From Sphingobium sp. B2D3C (GTDB taxonomy: Bacteria; Pseudomonadota; Alphaproteobacteria; Sphingomonadales; Sphingomonadaceae), in contig NZ_JAOQOK010000001.1 of assembly GCF_025961835.1 (NCBI RefSeq), forward strand, positions 3,162,001 to 3,226,000: DNA of 64,000 nt, given 5' to 3'. A model generated the notes under the pieces. It saw nothing but the letters and a program-made list of their open reading frames with translations, was not told the origin of the DNA and did no database searches. Below are positions 45,010 through 53,201 of this stretch, piece after piece; positions within the stretch are counted from its first letter, which is position 1, and every line of letters begins with the position of its first letter. The position numbers and the translations under genes were made by a program.

Positions 45010-45440
45010 GCCAGGCGGTCTGTAAGCCGGGTTCTGTCCACCGCCGCCGTATCCCCTAAGGGACGCGCATGCGGATGGGCGACCATTCCTCTAGGGCCAT
45101 GCTCTCGCAGGGCCTCAAGCAACCAACCCGGGCGATCTCGGCCGAAACAAGCCTAGCAGGTCCGAAGACCTGCGCGCCGCCCCTATTCGGTCTTGCTCCC
45201 GGTGGGGTTTACCGTGCCGTCCGCCGTTGCCGGGGACGCGGTGCGCTCTTACCGCACCCTTTCACTGTTCACGCGGCCGAAGCCTAAGCCCGAAGGCGAA
45301 CGTGACCTGCTCTCTGTTGCACTGTCCCTAACTCCCGCGAGGAGAGCCGCCGGACGTTATCCGGCACCGTTGTTTCGTGGAGCCCGGACTTTCCTCGCCG
45401 GACGCAAGCGCCCGCCGCGGCCGCCCGACCGCCTGGCGAA
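45010..45440 (-). ncRNA. rnpB: RNase P RNA, class A
   Basis: Catalytic RNA of ribonuclease P. Read on the minus strand it begins near 45440; P1 forms from GCCAGGCGGTC (45437-45427) and GACCGCCTGGC (45020-45010). Signature segments: GAGGAAAGTCCGGGCTCC near the 5' end and ACAGAACCCGGCTTACAG near the 3' end, with GGTAAACCCCACC in between. A TATAGC -10 box lies at 45450-45445 and TTTT follows the 3' side of P1. Size about 430 nt. Confidence 0.95.
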
Positions 45441-45630
45441 CGGGGCTATAGGCGCAGGCGGGCGGAGAGTCATCAGTTCAGTTCACCTTCGCCCACTAAA
45501 CTCAGGAAAAGAAAACTTTAAATTGGCGCAGACCGCCATCTGCGGAGTCACGTTAGAAAGGGCTAGGTTTTGTCGGCATGAGATGTCACTTCAGGATCTG
45601 GTGTTGGGACGAGAGGGGGAAGGGACAAAT

Positions 45631-47553
45631 ATGTCTATAGTTGTTGGACTGGCGCTGTTTACCGCTGCAGCCAGCACTGAAACAGCTGAGGCGGCTCAGG
45701 CACTTGCTACAATTCGGGAGCAGACCGCCCGCCTCGATCTTACGGCAGCGGCCAAAACAATGAACGCCGCAATCAGCGAGCGACTTCCGTCACCTGACTC
45801 CAAACAGCCCGATAGCATCCTCGACCGCATGACCATCGAGGCTGCTGCCGCTCAAAAGATTTTGCCGGCCGTCCGGACGATCATAGATCGGACGGTCAAA
45901 ATCCCCTTGGCAGACGATGGCGCCCGTTATCGATTGATGCAGGCGCGTGCATCCGAAGTGAATGGCGACTTTAAGGGCGCCGAAGCGCTTTTTCGGGCGG
46001 TTGCCGACCAGACATCAGGCGACCCAGACGAACGGTGGCAGGCCCGCCTGGGCGTCGCGCGGCAGCTACTCATTACTGATCCGGCCGCTGCAATCACTTA
46101 TCTGAAGTCTTTTCAGCGGAGTGACTTACCGGCCAAATATCGTTGGGAGGCCGACCTGATCGAAGGCCGATCAGAAGCAATTGTTCACAGTGATGCGGTA
46201 TCCGCAGACATCCTTCGACGAGCGTGGATTGGAGCCGTTGATGCGGCGCCCACAAGCGCTGCTCCAGCCCGCATTGCCGGGGACTTGGCCTTCTTGGCCG
46301 CTCGTTCGGCAAACCGCTCCAGCTACCTCGCGATGCTCGCGGTCGGGCATTCGCAAGTTACTTATGGATCCCCGCAAAATGCTGTTTTGGGCAACCTGCC
46401 AGTCTGTGGGGAAGCAGGCCTACGGCCGGAAGATGTGGTGATTGTCGAGCTTCTCCGGCAGCAACCGCAATTCAGAACGGATGTGGGGCTGGTATGGGCT
46501 AGCAGAGCAGGGATTGCGCAGCCATTTCTGGCGGCGTTGCTGCAAGCCGAATCCATAGACAGTCCGGCCCGTCAGATCAGCCATCTCGCCCTCCGGTGCA
46601 GGAGCTTGCCTGCCGCCTCGTATAAGGCGGGCAGAACTTTGGTAGATGAAATAGTTGCCTGGATGTCCGGCGCAGGCGTCTATTTACCGTGGGGACAAAC
46701 CGAGCAAGAGGATCTCCTGGAGAACCTGACGGAGCTTGGTCGACGAGAGGCGAAATATGGCGCGACTTCGATCATGCTACTTCCCCCTTTGATTAATATT
46801 GAGATCGCCAGCGAACCTGCCTTCTTCACCGCGGACAAGAACGCTCAATTGCGCTTGCTGGAACTTTCGCAACGCACCCTGTCCATCCTTGATAACAATG
46901 ACGCACCCAAATCCTTCATAATGGCCTATCGACTGAAAATTCTAGGAATGTCAGTGGCTGCGCAAACTCGAACAGTTGAGCAGGCCGAGGTCGAGCTTTC
47001 CAGTATAATGGACGCCGCGGCCGCCGATTCCACCCTGCCCCTCGATTTGCTGTATGGGATGGCGGTGTCTCTAGACGATGCCCCCAACCTATCGAGCACT
47101 ATGAAGCGAGAGCTGCTGACCTCTACGCTCGCGGTGCTGCGGCGGCGCGTCGCGCCGACTGACCCGCGACGGCGAGCAGTCATTCTCCGCCTCGCTGGGC
47201 GAGAAAGAGAGCGGGGGGACATGAAAGCCGCGGCCACACTCTACGATGCGTTGAAGATCGCGCCGAATGCCTGCTTGAGACCTGACACTCGGCCGACGTT
47301 CGTGTCAGCGAACATTCAGTCGGAGGACTATCCATCCGACCTCACCTTTTCCGGCATCGCCGGCAATACAACGGTCGAATTCGACCTGAGCAGTGCCGGC
47401 CAACTTGAAAATCCCCGCATCCTCATGGCCGATCCTCCCTTTGCTTTCGACCATGTGGCAGCGGCACGGGTGCCAACGATCCGTTACGATATGCAAGGCG
47501 GCTCATCCTGCCGGTTCCAAGTTCAGGACGTTCGGTGGCAATTGCCCTACTGA
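45631..47553 (+). CDS. Unknown helical-repeat protein ending in a TonB-like domain
   Basis: 640 residues from ATG 45631, which has a strong GAAGGGA ribosome site; longer in-frame extensions run antisense through rnpB and are not credible. A short N-terminal hydrophobic stretch (MSIVVGLALFTAAAS) suggests export. Most of the protein is alpha-helical (solenoid-like: RYRLMQARASEVNGDFKGAEALFRAVADQ, a TPR-like pair). The last 80 residues (ANIQSEDYPSDLTFSGIAG...VEFDLSSAGQLENPRILMADPPFAFDHVAA...) resemble the C-terminal domain of TonB. Base composition is more AT-rich than in neighbours, hinting at transfer. Function unknown. Confidence 0.75.
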   Translation: MSIVVGLALFTAAASTETAEAAQALATIREQTARLDLTAAAKTMNAAISERLPSPDSKQPDSILDRMTIEAAAAQKILPAVRTIIDRTVKIPLADDGARYRLMQARASEVNGDFKGAEALFRAVADQTSGDPDERWQARLGVARQLLITDPAAAITYLKSFQRSDLPAKYRWEADLIEGRSEAIVHSDAVSADILRRAWIGAVDAAPTSAAPARIAGDLAFLAARSANRSSYLAMLAVGHSQVTYGSPQNAVLGNLPVCGEAGLRPEDVVIVELLRQQPQFRTDVGLVWASRAGIAQPFLAALLQAESIDSPARQISHLALRCRSLPAASYKAGRTLVDEIVAWMSGAGVYLPWGQTEQEDLLENLTELGRREAKYGATSIMLLPPLINIEIASEPAFFTADKNAQLRLLELSQRTLSILDNNDAPKSFIMAYRLKILGMSVAAQTRTVEQAEVELSSIMDAAAADSTLPLDLLYGMAVSLDDAPNLSSTMKRELLTSTLAVLRRRVAPTDPRRRAVILRLAGRERERGDMKAAATLYDALKIAPNACLRPDTRPTFVSANIQSEDYPSDLTFSGIAGNTTVEFDLSSAGQLENPRILMADPPFAFDHVAAARVPTIRYDMQGGSSCRFQVQDVRWQLPY

Positions 47554-47674
47554 GCATCGTGTGTCGCCCCACGCTCGCTGCGGTGCGGCGGTGAGAATGC
47601 AAATATGGAGGGCGATACTGCAGTCGTTCTCGTCGGAATTGCAGATCCCAAGGCCATTTCGTGGTGGGGACCCC

Positions 47675-49450
47675 CTACTGCAGTGGCCAGGTCCAGATGA
47701 TGAGCGGCGTGCCGATGAGCACCACCAGCAGCGAGAGCGGCGCGCCCAGGCGGGCGTAGTCGCTGAAGCGGTAGCCGCCGGGGCCAAGGACCAGCGTGTT
47801 GCACTGATGGCCGATGGGCGTGAGGAAGTCGCAGCCCGCGCCCACGGCGGTGGCGATGAGGAAGGCTTCTGGCCGGTAGCCCAAGTCATGCGCGAAGACG
47901 CCGGCGATGGGGGCCATCACCAGCACCGTCGCGGCATTGTTGAGGAACGGCGTCACGGCCATGGCCGCGACCAGAATGAGCGCGACGGCGCCCCAGGGGG
48001 GCAGGGCGGCGGCGACATGAGCGAGATTGGTGGCGATGACATCAGACGCGCCGGTGCTCCGGATGCTGTCGCTGACCGGGATGAGCGCGGCGAGCATGAT
48101 GAGGATGGGCCACTCGACCGCATCATAGGCTTCCCGCACCGGCAGCGCGCCGCTGATGACTGTGAGCGCGGCGGCAGCGAAGAAGGCGATGGCCACCGGC
48201 ACATAGCCGCTCGCCGTGGCGGTCATCGCAACCGCGAGGATGAGCAGCGGCAGCCAGCCGCGATGTGACTTGCCCAGCTTGACGCCCCGCTCCGCCAGCG
48301 GCAGCGCGCCGAGATCGCGCAGCCGCGCCGGCAGCAGGCCGAGGGGCCCCTGCAGCACGATGACATCGCCCGCACGCAGGCTGATCTCGCCCAGCTTGCG
48401 CCCGAGCATCTGCCCGGCGCGCGAGACGGCGATGAGATTAACGCCATAACGTTGCTGGAGGAGCAGCCGCTCCGCGCTCTGCCCGACCAGCGGGGACTCG
48501 GCCGTCACGACTGCCTCGGTGACGCCGATCTCGTCCCCTTCGCTGCCTTCGGGCAAATCGCGCGTCTCGCCGTCCAGCTCCAGCGCGTCGCGGGCGATGA
48601 CCCGCTCCAGCGCATCCGGCTCGCCGTAGAGAATCAGCACGTCGCCTTCCTGCAGTCGCGCATTGCCCTGCGTCGAGAGCGGACGCCGGCCGCGCAGACG
48701 GCTGGTGATCTGCACCTCATGGTCGTGGCGCTTGAGGAAGGCGGCGATCGTCTCGCCGTCGGGCGGCGTGTCCTCGCGCACGGTTGCTTCGGTGACATAG
48801 CCGGAGATGTCCATGGCATCGCCCATGGTCGCCGCGCCGCGACGATCGCGCGGGAGCAGTCGGTAGCCGAAACGCAGGAACAGCAGGCCCACGATAAACA
48901 GGCCAAACCCGGTCGGGAAATAATCGAACATGCCAAAGGGCTCGCCGGTCATCTCCGTGCGCACGCGGCTGACGATGATGTTCGGCGAGGTGCCGACCAG
49001 CGTCATCAGCCCGCCCAGCAGCGAGGCGAAGGCCATGGGCATGAGGAAGACCGAGGGACTGGCGTTGTTGCGCTTGGCCATCTGGAAGGCGGCGGGCATC
49101 AGCATGGCAAGCGCGCCGACATTCTTGACCAGCGCCGAGGCCGTGCCGACCGTGGCGGTAAGCAGCAGCAGTTGCGAGCGGACATGGCGCACGCGGCCCG
49201 CGACGAATTTGAGGCCCACCTCGATCGCGCCGGAGCGCTGCACGGCGGCCGAAAGCACCAGCGCCGAGCCGACGATGATGACGATATCGTCCGAGAAGCC
49301 GGAAAAGGCGTCGGCCGGATCGACAATGCCGATCAGGACCGCGAAGAGCAGAACGATGACGGCCGTGACGTCATAGCGGAAGCGCCCCCAGAGGAAGAGC
49401 ACCATCATGCCGGCAAGCGTGGCGATCGAGAGCCATTGCGGCCCGGTCAT
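47675..49450 (-). CDS. SLC13/DASS-type anion permease with two RCK_C (TrkA-C) domains
   Basis: 591-residue inner-membrane protein. Hydrophobic helices at both ends form the transporter; the P-loop-like motifs ALVKNVGALAMLMPAAFQMAK and LVGTSPNIIVSRV and the later TPFLNNAATVLVMAPI and GAGCDFLTPIGHQCNTLVLGPGGY are typical of citrate/sulfate-type DASS carriers. Residues about 215-375 in between hold two TrkA-C modules (QITSRLRGRRPLS...GDVLILYG and NLIAVSRAGQ...GDVIVLQG). Substrate likely a divalent anion, not determined. Confidence 0.9.
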   Translation of the reverse strand: MTGPQWLSIATLAGMMVLFLWGRFRYDVTAVIVLLFAVLIGIVDPADAFSGFSDDIVIIVGSALVLSAAVQRSGAIEVGLKFVAGRVRHVRSQLLLLTATVGTASALVKNVGALAMLMPAAFQMAKRNNASPSVFLMPMAFASLLGGLMTLVGTSPNIIVSRVRTEMTGEPFGMFDYFPTGFGLFIVGLLFLRFGYRLLPRDRRGAATMGDAMDISGYVTEATVREDTPPDGETIAAFLKRHDHEVQITSRLRGRRPLSTQGNARLQEGDVLILYGEPDALERVIARDALELDGETRDLPEGSEGDEIGVTEAVVTAESPLVGQSAERLLLQQRYGVNLIAVSRAGQMLGRKLGEISLRAGDVIVLQGPLGLLPARLRDLGALPLAERGVKLGKSHRGWLPLLILAVAMTATASGYVPVAIAFFAAAALTVISGALPVREAYDAVEWPILIMLAALIPVSDSIRSTGASDVIATNLAHVAAALPPWGAVALILVAAMAVTPFLNNAATVLVMAPIAGVFAHDLGYRPEAFLIATAVGAGCDFLTPIGHQCNTLVLGPGGYRFSDYARLGAPLSLLVVLIGTPLIIWTWPLQ

Positions 49451-49581
49451 CGCGTTCTCCCCCCAAGCCCGTCGCGGCGCTGCGCGACCACCCTCGCTGT
49501 CATCATCCCCGCCAAACGCCCGAAATGGATTTCAGTGTGCGGGCGCTGAAAAATATTCCGGTCCGTCTTGTCCGATCGCGC

Positions 49582-50265
49582 TCAGTCGTCGCCGCGGGGT
49601 CTCGGCAGCAGCAGCGCGAGCAGGATGGCGCGGCATTCCCCGTCGATCACGCCGTCGATCAATTCCGGCCGGAAACGGCGCTGGAACGCCGTCACCGCGG
49701 CTTCCGGCTCCGCGATATCATAGCCGAATCGCTCGAGCGCGAGCATGAAGGCGCCGTCGCTCCAGAGTGGGTCCATGAGATTGCGGGTCGGGCGCGGCAG
49801 GGCGAGGCGCAGCCGGGCGAGCTTGCTCCAGGGGAACAGCTCGCCGGGGTCCTGCTTGCGTGCGGGCGCCACGTCGCTGTGGCCAACGACATTGCCGCGC
49901 GTGATGCGGTGGCGCTGCATGATGTCGTGGACGAGCGGGATCAGCGCATCGATCTGCGCCTGCGGGAAGGGCCGATAGCCCCATTCATGGCCGGGATTGA
50001 CGATCTCGATGCCGATGCTCGCGGAATTGACGTCGGTGATGCCGCGCCACCACGCCCGTCCGGCGTGCCAGGCCCGCTTGGTCTCGTCGACCATGCGGAC
50101 CACTTTGCCCTCCTCCGTAACGACATAATGGGCGGAGACCTTGCTATCCGGATTGGCCATCCAGTTGATCGCGCTCTGGGCGTCCGGCATCCCCGTATAG
50201 TGCAGGACGAGGATGGAAACCGGGAGCGTTCGGTCGTCAAAATTGGGTGACGGCGTCTCGATCAT
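49582..50265 (-). CDS. N-acetylmuramoyl-L-alanine amidase, AmpD-like
   Basis: 227 residues from ATG 50265. Amidase_2 domain with zinc-binding histidines in LVLHYTGMPDAQSAINW, WHAGRAWWRGITDVNSASIGIEIVNPG and VVGHSDVAPARKQDPGELFPW. The C-terminal 60 residues (RFGYDIAEPEAAVTAFQRRFRPELIDG) form a peptidoglycan-binding-like helix bundle. No signal peptide, suggesting cytoplasmic muropeptide recycling as for AmpD. Lies 53 nt downstream of cheR on the same strand. Confidence 0.9.
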   Translation of the reverse strand: MIETPSPNFDDRTLPVSILVLHYTGMPDAQSAINWMANPDSKVSAHYVVTEEGKVVRMVDETKRAWHAGRAWWRGITDVNSASIGIEIVNPGHEWGYRPFPQAQIDALIPLVHDIMQRHRITRGNVVGHSDVAPARKQDPGELFPWSKLARLRLALPRPTRNLMDPLWSDGAFMLALERFGYDIAEPEAAVTAFQRRFRPELIDGVIDGECRAILLALLLPRPRGDD

Positions 50266-50318
50266 GCAGAACTGGGCCACTTTCCTTGCGCATGCCGGCA
50301 TGTTGCCGGGCGGTGCGG

Positions 50319-51212
50319 TCAGCCCTGTCCTAGCTCAATGGCGGGTGCGGAGGAAGCGCCGCCTGCAGGCAGCATCATGCGCGGTTGATCGGGCCGGGCT
50401 TCACGGGCCTGATAAAGGCAGCTGAGGCCCCGGCAGGCCAAAAAGCCGGCCTCAGCACAGGCCATTTCGCCGGCCCCGAGCGCGAGATAGCCGCCGGGCC
50501 GAACCCGGCTGGACAGCGTTTTCCACGCGCGGCGACGCCTCTCTTCGGAAAAGTAAAAGAGCACGTTGCGGCACAGGATGAGATCGAACGGGCCTGCGCC
50601 ATGAGCGGGGTCGAGCAGATTGTCCTGCTGGAACACGATCATCTGCTGAAGCTCGCCGGCAATCTGCCATTCGTTATCGACGGGATGGAACCAGCGCAGC
50701 AATTCGCTGATCGGCAGGCCGCGTTGCATGTCCATCTGCGAAAAGCGACCGCGCTTTGCCTTGGCGATCGCGAGGGCCGATACGTCCGTGGCGTGGATGC
50801 TAACCGTGCAATCGGCCAGCGCGGCCGAGCGGTGGACGATCATGGCCAGCGAATAGGCTTCCTGCCCGGTCGAGCACCCGCCGCACCAGATGCGCAGTCG
50901 CCGATCCGCGCGCGTCCGGGCGAGTGCGGGCAGGACGCTGTTTTCGATTGCGTGAAAGACACTGACATCCCGGAAGAACGAGCTTTCGTGATTGAGCAGG
51001 GCGTCAATCACTTCGGCCTGCAGGAGCCCGTGAGGCGCCCGATCGATCGCCTCCGCGAGCTCTTCCAGAGTGCGCAGCCCGTGCGCGCGCAGCAGCGGTC
51101 GCAGCGACGTTTCGATGCGCCAGCGCCGTGCTTCCGAGAGCGTCTGCCCGGTCTCCCGGTGGAGCAATTCGGCGAGGCGACAGGCGGCGTTGGAAACTGG
51201 CTGCATGGTCAT
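50319..51212 (-). CDS. cheR: Chemoreceptor methyltransferase CheR
   Basis: Methylates glutamates of chemoreceptors using SAM. 297 residues from ATG 51212: the N-terminal helical CheR_N domain (about 5-75) and the methyltransferase domain with LRIWCGGCSTGQEAYSLAM, SIHATDVSALAIAKAKRGRF and FDLILCRNVLFYF. The start overlaps the cheB stop by 4 nt (ATGA). Last of the che genes in the operon. Confidence 0.94.
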   Translation of the reverse strand: MTMQPVSNAACRLAELLHRETGQTLSEARRWRIETSLRPLLRAHGLRTLEELAEAIDRAPHGLLQAEVIDALLNHESSFFRDVSVFHAIENSVLPALARTRADRRLRIWCGGCSTGQEAYSLAMIVHRSAALADCTVSIHATDVSALAIAKAKRGRFSQMDMQRGLPISELLRWFHPVDNEWQIAGELQQMIVFQQDNLLDPAHGAGPFDLILCRNVLFYFSEERRRRAWKTLSSRVRPGGYLALGAGEMACAEAGFLACRGLSCLYQAREARPDQPRMMLPAGGASSAPAIELGQG

Positions 51213-52297
51213 GCGCCTGCCTGCCATTGCTGCAGGATCAGCTCGGCGATCTGAGCGGGGGGCAGAGTGGCACTGGCGAGACCTCCCTTCACGACCGAAC
51301 CGGGCATGCCCCATACCGCGCTCGACTGGTGGTCCTGCGCGATCACCCAGCCGTCCGCGCCGACGATGGCTTGCGCGCCGGCCAGTCCGTCGCGCCCCAT
51401 GCCGGAGAGGATGACGCCGCAGGCGCCGCGTCCATAATGGCGCGCCAGGGCGGTGAACATCGGGTCGACCGCCGGGAAGCTCTCATGCAGGCAGCGCTGG
51501 GTGCTCAATCGCACCAGTATTTGCCCGCGCGCTCCTTTGCCGAGCGAAAGATGGGCAGTGCCCGGTGCCAGATGGATGGTACCCGGCTGCACCGGCATGG
51601 CCTGTTCCGCCAGAACCACGGGCAAATGTGTGGCGCGGCGGAGCTGTTCTGCCAGCAGCGGCTGGAAGCTGGCAGGCAGATGCTGGGTGATGAAGATGGG
51701 AAAGGCTGGGTTGTCCTCAAGGCCCTTGATGACGGAGAGAATCGCGCTGATCCCGCCGGTCGATCCGCCGATGGCCACGGCGCGCACGAGCGTGCCGAGC
51801 GGCCGCAGGCGGGCGCTTGCCTCGTCGAACCGCTCCGGGGTGCGGCTTCGTTCGGCCGCCGGCGCCAGATGGGCCAGGCGATCGAGTAGATGTTCCACGA
51901 ATTGCGGGCTGAAATGGCCGGCGCTGGGCTTGGCCACGACATCACCGGCACCCAAAGCCAACGCCTGCAAGGCGACCTCGCTGCCCTCGCTGCACGAGCC
52001 GCTGAGCAGCACCACCTGCCGGCGCTGATCGGGGCCAAGCAAGTGGGGGAGCACCTGCAGGCCGTCGAGCTCGGGCATGTCGATATCGAGAAGCACCAGG
52101 TCCACCGACTTTTTGGCCACGAAAGCAAGAGCCTGCTTTCCGCTGGCGACGGTGCCGACCACGCGGAAGCGCGGATCTTCGCCCAGCACCCGACCCAGCA
52201 CGCGGCGGACGACCAGCGAATCATCGACGATCAGCACATCGATGGGCGAACCATCGGTTCCGGAGCTGGCATCGGACAGGAGGGCAGCGCACGCCAT
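51209..52297 (-). CDS. cheB: Chemotaxis methylesterase/deamidase CheB
   Basis: Response regulator that removes methyl groups from receptors. 362 residues: receiver domain (about 18-140) with phospho-acceptor Asp71 in LVLLDIDMPELDG, linker, and the methylesterase domain (about 170-362) with catalytic Ser in AIGGSTGGI, His in ITQHLPASF and Asp in LSGMGRDGLAG. Antagonist of the adjacent CheR. Confidence 0.95.
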   Translation of the reverse strand: MACAALLSDASSGTDGSPIDVLIVDDSLVVRRVLGRVLGEDPRFRVVGTVASGKQALAFVAKKSVDLVLLDIDMPELDGLQVLPHLLGPDQRRQVVLLSGSCSEGSEVALQALALGAGDVVAKPSAGHFSPQFVEHLLDRLAHLAPAAERSRTPERFDEASARLRPLGTLVRAVAIGGSTGGISAILSVIKGLEDNPAFPIFITQHLPASFQPLLAEQLRRATHLPVVLAEQAMPVQPGTIHLAPGTAHLSLGKGARGQILVRLSTQRCLHESFPAVDPMFTALARHYGRGACGVILSGMGRDGLAGAQAIVGADGWVIAQDHQSSAVWGMPGSVVKGGLASATLPPAQIAELILQQWQAGA

Positions 52298-52316
52298 TCC
52301 CGGCGCTCCCGAGCCC

Positions 52317-52682
52317 TTAGAGAACCCCGACGATCTGGAGCTTGCTCTCCAGCGTGTCGCGATCGAAGGGCTTCATGACATATTCGTCGGCACCGGCATC
52401 GACGGCGGCGCGGATATGGTCCACGCCATTCTCGGTGGTGCAGAAGATCACCTTGGGCGGATGGGCGAAATTCCGGCGGGAGAGTTCCTTGAGGAATTCC
52501 AGGCCGCTCATCACCGGCATGTTCCAGTCGAGCAGCACCACGTCCGGCACCTGCCCTTCGCACATGTCGAGCGCTTCACGTCCGTCCTGCGCTTCGTGAA
52601 CGTCGAGATCGAGGGATTCCAGAATGTGGCGTGCCACCTTTCGGATCACCTTGGAGTCATCGACAATGAGGCAGTTCGGCAT
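52317..52682 (-). CDS. cheY: Response regulator CheY
   Basis: Single receiver domain, 121 residues, Asp52 in VVLLDWNMPVMSG, acidic pair in IVDDSK, switch Thr in FCTTENG and the lysine in YVMKPFD. Would signal to the flagellar motor or act as phosphate sink for CheA. Located 20 nt before cheB and 78 nt after cheW. Confidence 0.93.
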   Translation of the reverse strand: MPNCLIVDDSKVIRKVARHILESLDLDVHEAQDGREALDMCEGQVPDVVLLDWNMPVMSGLEFLKELSRRNFAHPPKVIFCTTENGVDHIRAAVDAGADEYVMKPFDRDTLESKLQIVGVL

Positions 52683-52760
52683 GAGTCGCGACCCCTGATA
52701 CTTGCTTGGCTACGTAACCTACGGGCAGAGCGTGTCATTTTGGTAAATTCGTTAAATATC

Positions 52761-53201
52761 TCAGGCAGCCAGCGCGCCAGACGGGGCGTTGGTGAAATCG
52801 GCGAGCGTGAGCAGAAGATGGCTGCGGCCATCATAATCGACGAGGCCCGAAACGAACGGTCGCCACGCAGGATCGACGCGGCCACGCAACGGCTGAACGC
52901 CGCCCTGCGCCTGGCAGATATCGGTCACGGCATCGATGAGGAAACCATAGCTGTGCCCGGCAATGTCTGCGACGATCGCAAGCGGTGCGGTCTGTGCATC
53001 CGCCGCCGTGCCAAAGATGCGCGATTGCAGATCGATCACGGTGAGCACCCGGCTGCGCAGCGCCGCCAGCCCGCGCACATGCACAGGCGCCAATGGCACG
53101 GGTACGATGTCCCCCAGCCGCACCACGGCTTCGATGGCACAGGCACGCACGGTAATCGGGGCGCCCGCGATGGACGCGAACAGGAACAGCGAGTCGGTCA
53201 T
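52761..53201 (-). CDS. cheW: Chemotaxis coupling protein CheW
   Basis: 146-residue SH3-like adaptor linking receptors to CheA. Family marks: VRLGDIVPVPLAPVHVRGLAALRSRVLTVIDL and the later GFLIDAVTDICQ. The start overlaps the cheA stop by 4 nt. Confidence 0.9.
   Translation of the reverse strand: MTDSLFLFASIAGAPITVRACAIEAVVRLGDIVPVPLAPVHVRGLAALRSRVLTVIDLQSRIFGTAADAQTAPLAIVADIAGHSYGFLIDAVTDICQAQGGVQPLRGRVDPAWRPFVSGLVDYDGRSHLLLTLADFTNAPSGALAA

Noticed and set aside
45193..45630. In-frame 5' extension of the solenoid/TonB-like gene
   Set aside because: Would be translated through the complement of rnpB; ATG 45631 has its own strong ribosome-binding site.
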